Source: an uncultured Clostridia bacterium (GTDB taxonomy: Bacteria > Bacillota > Clostridia > Oscillospirales > Oscillospiraceae). From it: 7,974 bases of DNA. Each line of letters begins with the position of its first letter. Position 1 is the first letter of the stretch. The stretch covers positions 1 through 7,974 of the forward strand of contig CAMGPO010000041.1 in NCBI GenBank assembly GCA_946060825.1, read 5' to 3'. The notes beneath the pieces are model-generated. The model did no database searches. It was not told where the DNA came from and saw only the letters and a list, made by a program, of their open reading frames with translations. The position numbers were made by a program, and so were the translations under genes. This document shows positions 1 through 5,686 of the stretch, one piece after another.

Positions 1-1005
1 GGGATGCTGCTGGACGGCGTCTATGCCACGGCGGCCCGGGTTGTGGCGGTCATGCTGCCGCCCATGGCCATCTTCTTTCCGCTGTTCACCCTGGCCGAGG
101 ATTGGGGCCTGCTGCCCCGGATCGCCTTTCTGCTCGATCACCGCTTCGCCGCCTGCGGGGCTTGCGGCAAACAGGGGCTGACCATGTGTATGGGCCTCGG
201 GTGTAACGCCGTGGGCGTCACCGGCTGCCGCATCATTGACTCGCCCCGCGAGCGGCTGATCGCCATCCTGACCAACGCCTTTGTGCCCTGTAACGGCCGC
301 TTTCCCGCCATGATCGCCCTGATCACCATTTTCTTTGCCGGGGACAGTCCGCTGCTGGCGGCCCTGCTTCTGACGGCGGTGGTGCTGCTGGGGGTGAGCA
401 TGACCTTCCTCGCCTCGAGGCTGCTCAGCGGGACGGTGCTGCGGGGCGAGCCGTCCTCCTTCGCCCTGGAGCTGCCGCCCTACCGGAAGCCCGACGTCCC
501 CAGAGTGCTGGTGCGCTCCCTCCTCGACCGGACGGTCTTTGTCCTGGGGCGGGCCTTGGCCGTGGCCGCCCCGGCGGGGCTGGTCATCTGGCTGCTGGCG
601 AACCTCGGCGGTGGGACGGCTCTGCGGGCCTGCGCTTCCTTTCTCGATCCGCTGGGTCTTGCCCTGGGCATGGACGGCATGATTTTGCTCAGCTTCGTGC
701 TGGCCCTCCCAGCCAACGAGCTGGTGCTGCCGGTGCTGCTGATGCAGCTCACGGGCGGCGGCGTCCTCTCTGCCGTGGAGGAGACCGGGGCCATCGGCGG
801 GATCCTGCTGGCTGGGGGCTGGACGTGGAAACCCGCCCTCTGCACCCTGCTGTTCTTCCTGCTCCACTGGCCCTGCAGCACGACCCTCCTGACCATCCGC
901 CGGGAGACCGGCAGCCTCCGCTGGACGGCTTTGGCTGCCGCGCTGCCCACCGCCGCCGGAATGCTGCTCTGCGCCCTGACCCGCCTGCTGACCGGACTGA
1001 TTTGA
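1..1005 (+). CDS. feoB: Ferrous iron transport protein B, C-terminal membrane part (5' truncated by window)
   Basis: The gene is open from the first codon of the window, so the N-terminal GTPase domain lies upstream and only the last 334 residues are seen. FeoB moves Fe(II) across the cytoplasmic membrane. The family signature is clear: the GLGCN segment at nt 193-207 leads into the Gate region with IIDSPRERL and NAFVPCNGRFP (about nt 229-309), and a second Gate half carries LPANELVLP near nt 706-732. Several hydrophobic spans are visible, including residues around 13-40, 100-140, 180-200, 222-250 and 278-333. Cysteines are frequent around the first Gate (CGACGK, TMCMG, GLGC), which is typical of clostridial FeoB as I recall it. 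The stop is TGA at 1003-1005. I see no convincing intrinsic terminator just after it. The identification is firm; the upstream part and any feoA partner are outside the window. Confidence 0.95.
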   Translation, partial: GMLLDGVYATAARVVAVMLPPMAIFFPLFTLAEDWGLLPRIAFLLDHRFAACGACGKQGLTMCMGLGCNAVGVTGCRIIDSPRERLIAILTNAFVPCNGRFPAMIALITIFFAGDSPLLAALLLTAVVLLGVSMTFLASRLLSGTVLRGEPSSFALELPPYRKPDVPRVLVRSLLDRTVFVLGRALAVAAPAGLVIWLLANLGGGTALRACASFLDPLGLALGMDGMILLSFVLALPANELVLPVLLMQLTGGGVLSAVEETGAIGGILLAGGWTWKPALCTLLFFLLHWPCSTTLLTIRRETGSLRWTALAAALPTAAGMLLCALTRLLTGLI

Positions 1006-1125
1006 ACAAAAATATACGCAATATACGTAGTGAATATTCGGCGTTCGGCCGGAGGAACACCCGGCATTGTGCAAAATAGACAGAACAAACCCAATATATT
1101 TTAGAATTCTTTTGCATTTCTGGAC

Positions 1126-1154
1126 TTGACTATGGATAATATACACGTTATAAT
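1126..1154 (+). promoter_or_regulatory. Sigma-A-type promoter of the ABC transporter operon
   Basis: A -35 box TTGACT (1126-1131) and a perfect -10 box TATAAT (1149-1154) are separated by exactly 17 nt. The start of transcription is expected near 1161, giving a leader of about 50 nt before the ATG at 1214. It is the only strong promoter in the AT-rich gap after feoB and faces the lipoprotein gene. Confidence 0.85.
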
Positions 1155-1167
1155 GCATACATATTCA
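1154..1167 (+). promoter_or_regulatory. Possible ArgR/AhrC operator (ARG-box-like palindrome)
   Basis: TGCATACATATTCA is an imperfect palindrome (10 of 14 positions symmetric). It resembles the ArgR consensus TGAAT-WWWW-ATTCA, with one mismatch in the left arm and one in the spacer. It starts at the last base of the -10 box and covers the expected transcription start, a position where a bound repressor would block RNA polymerase. If real, it points to arginine-responsive control. Short AT-rich palindromes occur by chance, so this remains a candidate. Confidence 0.35.
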
Positions 1168-1213
1168 AGAACAAACCGGACACGGCCCGCCGTGCCGGAA
1201 AGGAGAAGGAATT

Positions 1214-2203
1214 ATGAAAAAGATCATCGCTCTGCTGCTGGCCATGGTCATGGTCCTGGCCATGTTCACCGCCTGCGGCAGCAAGACTGCCGAAGCGCCT
1301 GCCGCCGAGGAACCTGCGGCTGAGGAACCCGCCGCCGAAGAACCGGCCGCCGAAGAACCGGCCGCCGAGGAGCCTGCCAAAGAAGAGCCTGCCGAAGAAG
1401 AGCCCGCTGCCGAAGCGCCTGCCGCCGAACTGACCATCGACGAGATCAAGGCCCAGCTTCAGACCGTGGAGGACGGCAAGCTGACCGTCGCCACCAGCCC
1501 CGACTTCGCCCCCTATGAGTTCTACTCCCTCGACGAGGATGGCAATCCGACCTTGGCCGGTTTTGACATGGCTCTGGCCCAGTATATTGCCGACTTCCTT
1601 GGCCTTGAGCTGGAAGTCATCCCCATGGACTTTAACGGCACCCTCGCTGAGCTGGCCGCCAAGACCGTCGACCTGAGCATGGCCGGCTATTCCCCCGATC
1701 CCGAGCGGGAAGACAAGATGGACTTCTCCGAGATCTACTACACCGGCGGCCAGTCCTTCGTGACCGTTCAGGATAAGGCTTCTCTGTTTGCTTCCCTCGC
1801 GGACGCCAACAACCCCGACTACTCCATCGGCGCACAGATCGGCTCCATCCAGGTCGGTCTGGCTGAGGAAAACACCCCCGACGCCGATATTGTCCAGCTC
1901 TCCAAGGTGACCGACATCATCGCCGAGCTGCTGGCCGGCCAGCTGGACGGCGCCTTCATCGAGACCGCGGTGGCCGAGAGCTATGCCAAGAACTACCCCG
2001 ACCTGGCCATCGTGCTGCCCGTTCCCTACGATCAGGAAGGCTCCGTGGTCGGCGTCTGCAAGGGCAATGACATCCTGCTCGCCGGCGTCAACATGGCCAT
2101 CGAAGCGGCCCTGGCCGACGGCTCCATGGATCAGTTCGTGGCCGACGCCAATGAGCTGGCCGCCGGTCAGACCTACGAAGGCCTGCTGGAGGATATGGAG
2201 TAA
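1214..2203 (+). CDS. Amino acid ABC transporter substrate-binding lipoprotein (SBP_bac_3 family)
   Basis: This is the receptor of a polar amino acid uptake system, anchored to the outer face of the membrane. The first 20 residues form a lipoprotein signal peptide (MKK then a hydrophobic run), with FTAC as lipobox and Cys21 as the likely lipidated residue. An acidic Ala-Glu-Pro tether follows (residues 26-72). The binding domain starts near residue 90 with LTVATSPDFAPYEF and has the family landmarks: GFDMALAQYIADFLGL (116-131), PEREDKMDFSEIYY (163-176) with Arg165 as the expected ligand-carboxylate contact, IGAQIGSIQ (205-213), and QLDGAFIE with Asp245 as the expected amino-group contact. The start is supported by AAAGGAG at 1199-1205, 8 nt before ATG. 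It is the first gene of a four-gene operon. Substrate cannot be read directly; a polar or basic amino acid, or a conjugate of one, is plausible. Confidence 0.93.
   Translation: MKKIIALLLAMVMVLAMFTACGSKTAEAPAAEEPAAEEPAAEEPAAEEPAAEEPAKEEPAEEEPAAEAPAAELTIDEIKAQLQTVEDGKLTVATSPDFAPYEFYSLDEDGNPTLAGFDMALAQYIADFLGLELEVIPMDFNGTLAELAAKTVDLSMAGYSPDPEREDKMDFSEIYYTGGQSFVTVQDKASLFASLADANNPDYSIGAQIGSIQVGLAEENTPDADIVQLSKVTDIIAELLAGQLDGAFIETAVAESYAKNYPDLAIVLPVPYDQEGSVVGVCKGNDILLAGVNMAIEAALADGSMDQFVADANELAAGQTYEGLLEDME
1301..1420 (+). repeat. Eight 15-bp in-frame repeats coding a (AAEEP)n tether
   Basis: Eight consecutive 5-residue units (residues 30-69) follow the lipidated cysteine: five AAEEP copies, then AKEEP, AEEEP and AAEAP. 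At DNA level the units are 15 bp and differ mostly at third codon positions (GCC/GCG/GCT, GAG/GAA, CCT/CCG/CCC). The product is a flexible, highly acidic stalk between membrane and binding domain. The number of copies could vary between strains without breaking the frame. Confidence 0.9.
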
Positions 2204-2226
2204 CAGACGTACACGTTCGGAAATCC

Positions 2227-2258
2227 TTCTCCCCGGAGCTTGCCCCGGGGAGAATTTT
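2227..2258 (+). terminator. Intercistronic hairpin with short T-tract (leaky terminator or mRNA stabiliser)
   Basis: A perfect 10-bp stem (TTCTCCCCGG at 2227-2236 with CCGGGGAGAA at 2245-2254) closes an 8-nt loop and is followed by TTTT, then CCGGTTTT. It lies between the stop of the binding-protein gene and the start of the permease gene, 34 nt before that ATG. In such operons a hairpin here usually makes the receptor mRNA more abundant than that of the membrane parts, by partial termination or by blocking 3' decay. Confidence 0.75.
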
Positions 2259-2292
2259 CCGGTTTTATCAGGACATAGAAAGGGGACAGGGT

Positions 2293-3069
2293 ATGCTCTC
2301 TGCCAAAGGCTTCCAGGCGACCTGGAAATACATCGAACTCTTCAAGCAGGGCCTGATCTGTACGCTCTCGCTGTCGGCGCTGACCGTCATTTTCGGCTTT
2401 CTTCTGGCACTGGTTCTGGCGCTGTGCCGGCTCTCCGACATTCGGCCCTTCCGGTTCCTCGCCACCGACCGCGAGGGCCATCTCCGTCCCCAGGGCTTTC
2501 TGCTGTCCCTGAGCCGGCTGAAGCCCCTGGACGTCCTGGCCACGGTCTATGTGGAGGTTTTCCGGGCCACCCCCATGCTGGTGCAGCTCTTTATCATCTA
2601 CCACATCGTGTTCCACGGCGTGCCGCTGCCCAAATTCAAGCTCTTCGGCTTCATCCGCTTTGACCGGTTCCTGCCCGGCGTGGTGGCCCTGGCCCTGAAC
2701 TCCGGCGCTTACCTCAGCGAGATCATCCGGGCCGGCATCCAGTCCATCGACGGCGGCCAGACCGAGGCGGCCCGTTCCCTGGGCCTGACCCAGATGCAGA
2801 ATATGCGCTTCGTCGTCCTGCCCCAGGCCGTCAAGAACATCCTGCCGGCCATCGCCAACGAGTTCGTCACGATCATCAAGGAGTCCTCCATCTGCTACAC
2901 CATCGGCGTGCAGGAGATCATGTACGCGGTCAACGCGATCAAGGGCGCGACCTTCTCCATCGGCGAGCCGCTGATCGTCTCCGCGGCGGTCTACTTCTGC
3001 CTCACCTTCCCAACCTCCAAGATCATCGCGTATTTTGAAAGGAGAATGAGCCGTGGCGACAAGCGGTAA
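2293..3069 (+). CDS. Amino acid ABC transporter permease (HisM/GlnP type)
   Basis: This is the membrane-spanning subunit of the amino acid importer; as only one permease gene is present, it probably works as a homodimer. Hydrophobic segments lie near residues 21-45, 86-110, 126-150, 180-205 and 225-250. The family motif [13 protein letters not shown] (86-98) and the EAA loop [17 protein letters not shown] (157-173), which contacts the ATPase, are both clear. At 258 residues it is longer than the usual 215-230, mainly because of an extended charged loop between the first two membrane spans (about residues 46-85, containing DREGHLRPQ). The start ATG has AAAGGGG at 2279-2285, 7 nt upstream. Its last 17 nt overlap the ATPase gene, suggesting translational coupling. 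Confidence 0.93.
   Translation: MLSAKGFQATWKYIELFKQGLICTLSLSALTVIFGFLLALVLALCRLSDIRPFRFLATDREGHLRPQGFLLSLSRLKPLDVLATVYVEVFRATPMLVQLFIIYHIVFHGVPLPKFKLFGFIRFDRFLPGVVALALNSGAYLSEIIRAGIQSIDGGQTEAARSLGLTQMQNMRFVVLPQAVKNILPAIANEFVTIIKESSICYTIGVQEIMYAVNAIKGATFSIGEPLIVSAAVYFCLTFPTSKIIAYFERRMSRGDKR
3038..3044 (+). promoter_or_regulatory. Ribosome binding site deciding the GTG start of the ATPase
   Basis: AAAGGAG lies inside the 3' end of the permease gene, 8 nt before GTG at 3053. An ATG at 3046 is in the permease frame and too close to the site, so GTG is the best start for the ATPase. Confidence 0.8.
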
Positions 3070-3829
3070 GCTGATCGAGGTGCAGCACCTCAAGAAATAC
3101 TACCACAAGGGCAAGATCAAGGCCCTGGACGACGTCTCCGTCGAGAGCTATCCGGGCGACGTCATGGTCGTCATCGGCCCCTCCGGCTCCGGCAAGTCCA
3201 CCCTGCTGCGGAGCCTGAACCTGCTGGAGGAGCCGACGGACGGCTCCATCATCTTCGAGGGCGTGGACATCACCAAGAAGAAGGTGCGAAACGCCAAGGG
3301 TAAGCTGGTCAAGCTCAATCTCGACCAGCACCGGCAGAAGATGGGCATGGTGTTCCAGCACTTCAATCTCTTCCCCCATATGACGGTCCTCGACAACCTG
3401 ACCCTGGCTCCAATCCAGGTGAAGAAGATGAACAAGGCCGACGCCGAAGCCAAGGCTATGGCCCTGCTGGACCGGGTCGGTCTGGCCGACCGGGCCGGGG
3501 CCTATCCCATCCAGCTCTCCGGCGGCCAGAAGCAGCGTGTCGCCATCGTGCGGGCGCTGTGCATGGAGCCGGACGTGATGCTCTTTGACGAGCCGACCTC
3601 CGCCCTCGACCCCGAGATGGTCGGCGAGGTGCTGGACGTCATGAAGGAGCTGGCCCGCGAGGGCATGACCATGGTGGTTGTCACCCATGAGATGGGCTTC
3701 GCCCGCGAGGTCGGCAACCGGGTGCTGTTCATGGCCGACGGCAAGCTGCTGGAGCAGGGAACGCCGGAGGACATCTTTGTGCATCCCCAGCACCCGCGGC
3801 TGCAGGAATTCCTGGCGAAGGTGCTGTAA
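3053..3829 (+). CDS. Amino acid ABC transporter ATP-binding protein (GlnQ/HisP type)
   Basis: This cytoplasmic ATPase powers the importer. All nucleotide-binding motifs are intact: Walker A GPSGSGKS (42-49), Q-loop with Gln102 in [15 protein letters not shown] signature LSGGQ (155-159), Walker B VMLFDE with Asp179 and Glu180, D-loop SALD (183-186) and switch His212 in [24 protein letters not shown] is typical of the polar amino acid (PAAT) branch. At 258 residues it is slightly longer than the usual 240-250 because of a basic insertion around residues 75-90 ([10 protein letters not shown]), just before the Q-loop. The GTG start is supported by AAAGGAG at 3038-3044 and overlaps the permease stop. 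The amidohydrolase gene begins 2 nt after its stop codon. Confidence 0.95.
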   Translation: MATSGKLIEVQHLKKYYHKGKIKALDDVSVESYPGDVMVVIGPSGSGKSTLLRSLNLLEEPTDGSIIFEGVDITKKKVRNAKGKLVKLNLDQHRQKMGMVFQHFNLFPHMTVLDNLTLAPIQVKKMNKADAEAKAMALLDRVGLADRAGAYPIQLSGGQKQRVAIVRALCMEPDVMLFDEPTSALDPEMVGEVLDVMKELAREGMTMVVVTHEMGFAREVGNRVLFMADGKLLEQGTPEDIFVHPQHPRLQEFLAKVL

Positions 3830-3831
3830 CC

Positions 3832-5265
3832 ATGGACAAGCAGAAGCTCTATGGCTATCTCGACGAACGGGCCCGGGACTTCTATGATCTCAGCGACGAG
3901 ATCTGGGGTCTGGCCGAGCTGTCGATGCAGGAGTACGGCTCCGCCGCCTCCTATCTTTCGGCGCTGGAACGGGAGGGCTTCCGGGTGGAAAATCACCTGG
4001 CCGGTCTGCCCACGGCCTTCTCCGGCAGCTACGGCAGCGGAAAACCCGTCATCGGCATTCTGGGCGAGTTTGACGCCCTGTCCTCCCTCTCCCAGAAAGC
4101 GGGGGAGACGGCTCCCTGCCCCCTGACTGCGGGCGGCTGCGGCCAGGGCTGCGGCCACAACCTGCTGGGCGCGGCCGCTTTTGCCGCCGCCGTGGCCCTC
4201 AAGCATAGCATCGAGGCGGGGGAGCTCTCCGGCACTGTCGTGTTCTACGGCTGTCCCGGCGAGGAGGGCTGCTCCGGCAAGGCCTTCATGGCCCGGGCCG
4301 GTCTTTTCCGCGACCTCGACGCCGCCCTCTCCTGGCACCCCGGCGACACCAACGAGGTGACCACCGGCTCCAATACCGCTACCATCCAGTACGAATACAC
4401 CTTCCGCGGCGTGGCCGCCCACGCGGCCCACAGCCCCCACACGGGCCGGTCGGCCCTGGACGCGGCGGAGCTGATGAACGTGGGCGTCCAGTTCCTGCGG
4501 GAGCATATGCCTCGCACCGATTACCTCCACTATTCGATCCTCGACGCCGGCGGCGTCTCGCCCAACGTGGTGCAGCCCACGGCCCGCGTCCTCTACATGG
4601 TGCGCTCCGACTGCGTCCGCAATGCCAAGAAGCTGCTGGCCCGGGTTCACAAGATCGCCCAGGGTGCGGCCATGATGACCGAGACCGAGGTCACCTGGCG
4701 GCAGATTGACGGCACCTCCAGTATCGTTTCCAACGCCGTGCTGGAGCGACTGCTGGACGAGAACCTGCGGGCAGCGCCCCTGCCTGTCTACACGGCAGAG
4801 GAATTGGCCTTTGCGAAGGAATTGGCCGCCACCTATGAGCCGGACGGCCTGCCGGGCCAGATGACCGCCTTCGACGAGACGGTGCGGGAGCAGGTGGAGG
4901 CCCTGACGGAGCAGGGGACCCTGGCCCTCAACAATTTCGTCATGCCCTATGTCCACGCCGGGCAGATGGCCCCCGGCTCCTCCGATGTGGGCGACGTGAG
5001 CTGGCTCACGCCCACGGCCCAGTTCACCGCCGTGACCTGGACCTCCGGCGCGCCGGGCCACTCCTGGCAGAACGTCTCCATCGGTAAGAGCTCCATCGCC
5101 CACAAGGGCCTGCTGCTGGCTGCTAAGGTGCTGGCAGCGTCGGCTGCCGATCTGATGGAGCGGCCCGATATTTTGGAGGCCGCCCGGGCGGAATTTGAAA
5201 AAAAGACGCGGGATGGCTACGATTGTCCGCTGGAGCCGGACACCGAGCCGGATCCAGCCGCGTAA
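3832..5265 (+). CDS. M20-family metallo-amidohydrolase, AbgB-like
   Basis: This is predicted to be a cytoplasmic metal-dependent hydrolase that splits an amide or peptide bond to release an amino acid. Its 477 residues match the length of E. coli AbgB, a subunit of p-aminobenzoyl-glutamate hydrolase. Visible landmarks are EFDALS (79-84), GCGQGCGHNLLG with Cys107 and His109 as likely metal ligands, GCPGEEGCSGK (140-150) with the catalytic glutamate pair 144-145, WHP with His169, the GVAAHAAHSPHTGRSALDA segment of the lid/dimerisation domain (193-211), SDVGDVSW (384-391) and GAPGHSW with His410. One position often His in relatives (GHGCGHN) is Gln105 here; I do not believe it is a ligand. It starts 2 nt after the ATPase stop with only a weak AAGG upstream, which suggests translational coupling, and so probably acts on the imported substrate. 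No AbgA-like partner gene is present, so the exact substrate is open. Confidence 0.88.
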   Translation: MDKQKLYGYLDERARDFYDLSDEIWGLAELSMQEYGSAASYLSALEREGFRVENHLAGLPTAFSGSYGSGKPVIGILGEFDALSSLSQKAGETAPCPLTAGGCGQGCGHNLLGAAAFAAAVALKHSIEAGELSGTVVFYGCPGEEGCSGKAFMARAGLFRDLDAALSWHPGDTNEVTTGSNTATIQYEYTFRGVAAHAAHSPHTGRSALDAAELMNVGVQFLREHMPRTDYLHYSILDAGGVSPNVVQPTARVLYMVRSDCVRNAKKLLARVHKIAQGAAMMTETEVTWRQIDGTSSIVSNAVLERLLDENLRAAPLPVYTAEELAFAKELAATYEPDGLPGQMTAFDETVREQVEALTEQGTLALNNFVMPYVHAGQMAPGSSDVGDVSWLTPTAQFTAVTWTSGAPGHSWQNVSIGKSSIAHKGLLLAAKVLAASAADLMERPDILEAARAEFEKKTRDGYDCPLEPDTEPDPAA

Positions 5266-5269
5266 CAAA

Positions 5270-5314
5270 AAGGCGCGTCCGCTTCCCCGAACGGCGGGGG
5301 AGGCGGGCGCGCTT
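5270..5314. terminator. Long GC-rich hairpin at the end of the ABC operon
   Basis: Sixteen consecutive pairs (5273-5288 with 5297-5312, two or three of them G-U) plus two outer A-T pairs across a bulged G close an 8-nt loop. It begins 5 nt after the amidohydrolase stop. On the + strand there is no T-tract directly after it (CCGATTTG follows, itself part of a small CCGA/TCGG hairpin at 5315-5326), while the A-tract at 5267-5271 would give UUUUU after the hairpin on the - strand. It probably protects or ends the operon mRNA, but as an intrinsic terminator it is formally better on the - strand. Confidence 0.6.
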
Positions 5315-5365
5315 CCGATTTGTCGGGAGGGCGAAAAAGTTTTTGGAAAAAAGAGCGCAAAGCAC

Positions 5366-5411
5366 GTCGGTTCTGTTCCGTTTCTTTGGCTAATCCACCA
5401 AAGGAACCGAC
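5366..5411. repeat. Two nested inverted repeats upstream of the pur promoter
   Basis: An 8-bp perfect outer inverted repeat (GTCGGTTC 5366-5373, GAACCGAC 5404-5411) encloses a 6-bp inner one (CTTTGG 5384-5389, CCAAAG 5398-5403). The inner arm can also extend to 10 bp as GTTTCTTTGG with CCAAAGGAAC. There is no T-tract after it. It ends 34 nt before the -35 box of the pur promoter, so it could be an operator or a remnant hairpin. It does not match the Bacillus PurBox core CCGAAC. Confidence 0.5.
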
Positions 5412-5445
5412 AAAATCCGTGGAAATATTCTCTGTTTATGCGGCC

Positions 5446-5474
5446 TTGGCAAGCGGGGGAAAGCGTGTTATACT
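5446..5474 (+). promoter_or_regulatory. Promoter of the pur operon
   Basis: TTGGCA (5446-5451) and TATACT (5469-5474) are spaced by 17 nt, and the -10 is extended by TG at 5466-5467. Transcription would start near 5481, a few bases before the P1 stem of the riboswitch, which fits a leader that begins with the aptamer. Confidence 0.8.
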
Positions 5475-5486
5475 GTCTCCAGTTGA

Positions 5487-5572
5487 TCCTTCTGTGACTG
5501 ACGGAACAGTGGGTTTACCACAGGGGAGCAGAGGGAGCGTTTCTGACTCGATCAGATGCCGACCGTCTGGGC
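5487..5572 (+). promoter_or_regulatory. ZTP (pfl-type) riboswitch aptamer
   Basis: The leader of purE holds the hallmarks of the pfl/ZTP RNA, which senses ZMP/ZTP (AICAR phosphates), a sign of low 10-formyl-THF. P1 pairs TCCTTCTG (5487-5494) with CAGAGGGA (5529-5536), with one wobble. Inside it are the conserved TGACTGACGG (5495-5504), the P2 hairpin GTGG-GTTTA-CCAC (5509-5521) and the conserved AGGGGAGC (5522-5529). After a 21-nt linker comes the second conserved block GCCGACCGTCTGGGC (5558-5572), matching the family's GCCG-CCGCCUGGGC. The position before purE-purC-purF fits the known role of this class in purine and one-carbon genes. I identify it from remembered consensus; a covariance model would settle it. 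Confidence 0.9.
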
Positions 5573-5664
5573 ATACCAACTATCCGGAGACCACTCTACC
5601 AATTTACGCCTCATCGCCTATCTTGATAGACCGCTGTCTTCGCGGGGTTGGTGTGCCCATTTTT
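5568..5664 (+). terminator. Riboswitch-controlled intrinsic terminator upstream of purE
   Basis: TGGGCATACCAAC (5568-5580) pairs with GTTGGTGTGCCCA (5647-5659) over 13 positions, with a single T-G wobble, followed by TTTTT at 5660-5664. The 66-nt interval can form small hairpins (CTAT/ATAG at 5618-5629; CCGC/GCGG at 5631-5645). The left arm reuses the TGGGC of the aptamer's 3' block, so ligand-bound aptamer and terminator exclude each other. This predicts transcription read-through when ZTP/ZMP is high. Confidence 0.85.
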
Positions 5665-5673
5665 GATGATTCT

Positions 5674-5678
5674 GGAGG
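5674..5678 (+). promoter_or_regulatory. Ribosome binding site of purE
   Basis: GGAGG lies 8 nt before ATG at 5687 and after the terminator T-tract. It fixes the purE start and rules out an in-frame TTG at 5648, which lies inside the terminator stem. Confidence 0.88.
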
Positions 5679-5686
5679 AATGTCAC

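Noticed and set aside
1048..1065. GCCGG/CCGGC hairpin after feoB as a terminator
   Set aside because: Only 5 bp with an 8-nt loop and no T-tract after it; too weak to call.
1103..1110. AGAATTCT palindrome as a CodY-type site
   Set aside because: It does not fit the CodY consensus AATTTTCWGAAAATT well enough; an 8-bp AT-rich palindrome is expected by chance here.
1126..1323. A 65-codon open frame starting in the promoter region
   Set aside because: It overlaps the promoter elements and the start of the lipoprotein gene in another frame and has no ribosome binding site.
1301..1420. CRISPR-like direct repeats
   Set aside because: The 15-bp units have no spacers and keep the reading frame of the lipoprotein gene; they code a repeated peptide tether.
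3502..5268. A 588-codon open frame on the - strand opposite the ATPase and amidohydrolase genes
   Set aside because: It lies antisense to two genes with intact catalytic motifs. Long open antisense frames arise from high GC at third codon positions, and the translation is rich in Gly/Arg/His/Gln with no recognisable domain.
5648..5686. In-frame TTG start for a longer PurE
   Set aside because: The TTG lies in the terminator stem, lacks a ribosome binding site, and the extra residues are not PurE-like. The ATG at 5687 has GGAGG at the right distance and gives the canonical [13 protein letters not shown] start.
5481..5686. Guanine/adenine (purine), PRPP/ykkC or THF riboswitch in the purE leader
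   Set aside because: The conserved core sequences of those classes, as I know them, are absent, whereas the ZTP/pfl blocks are present in order.
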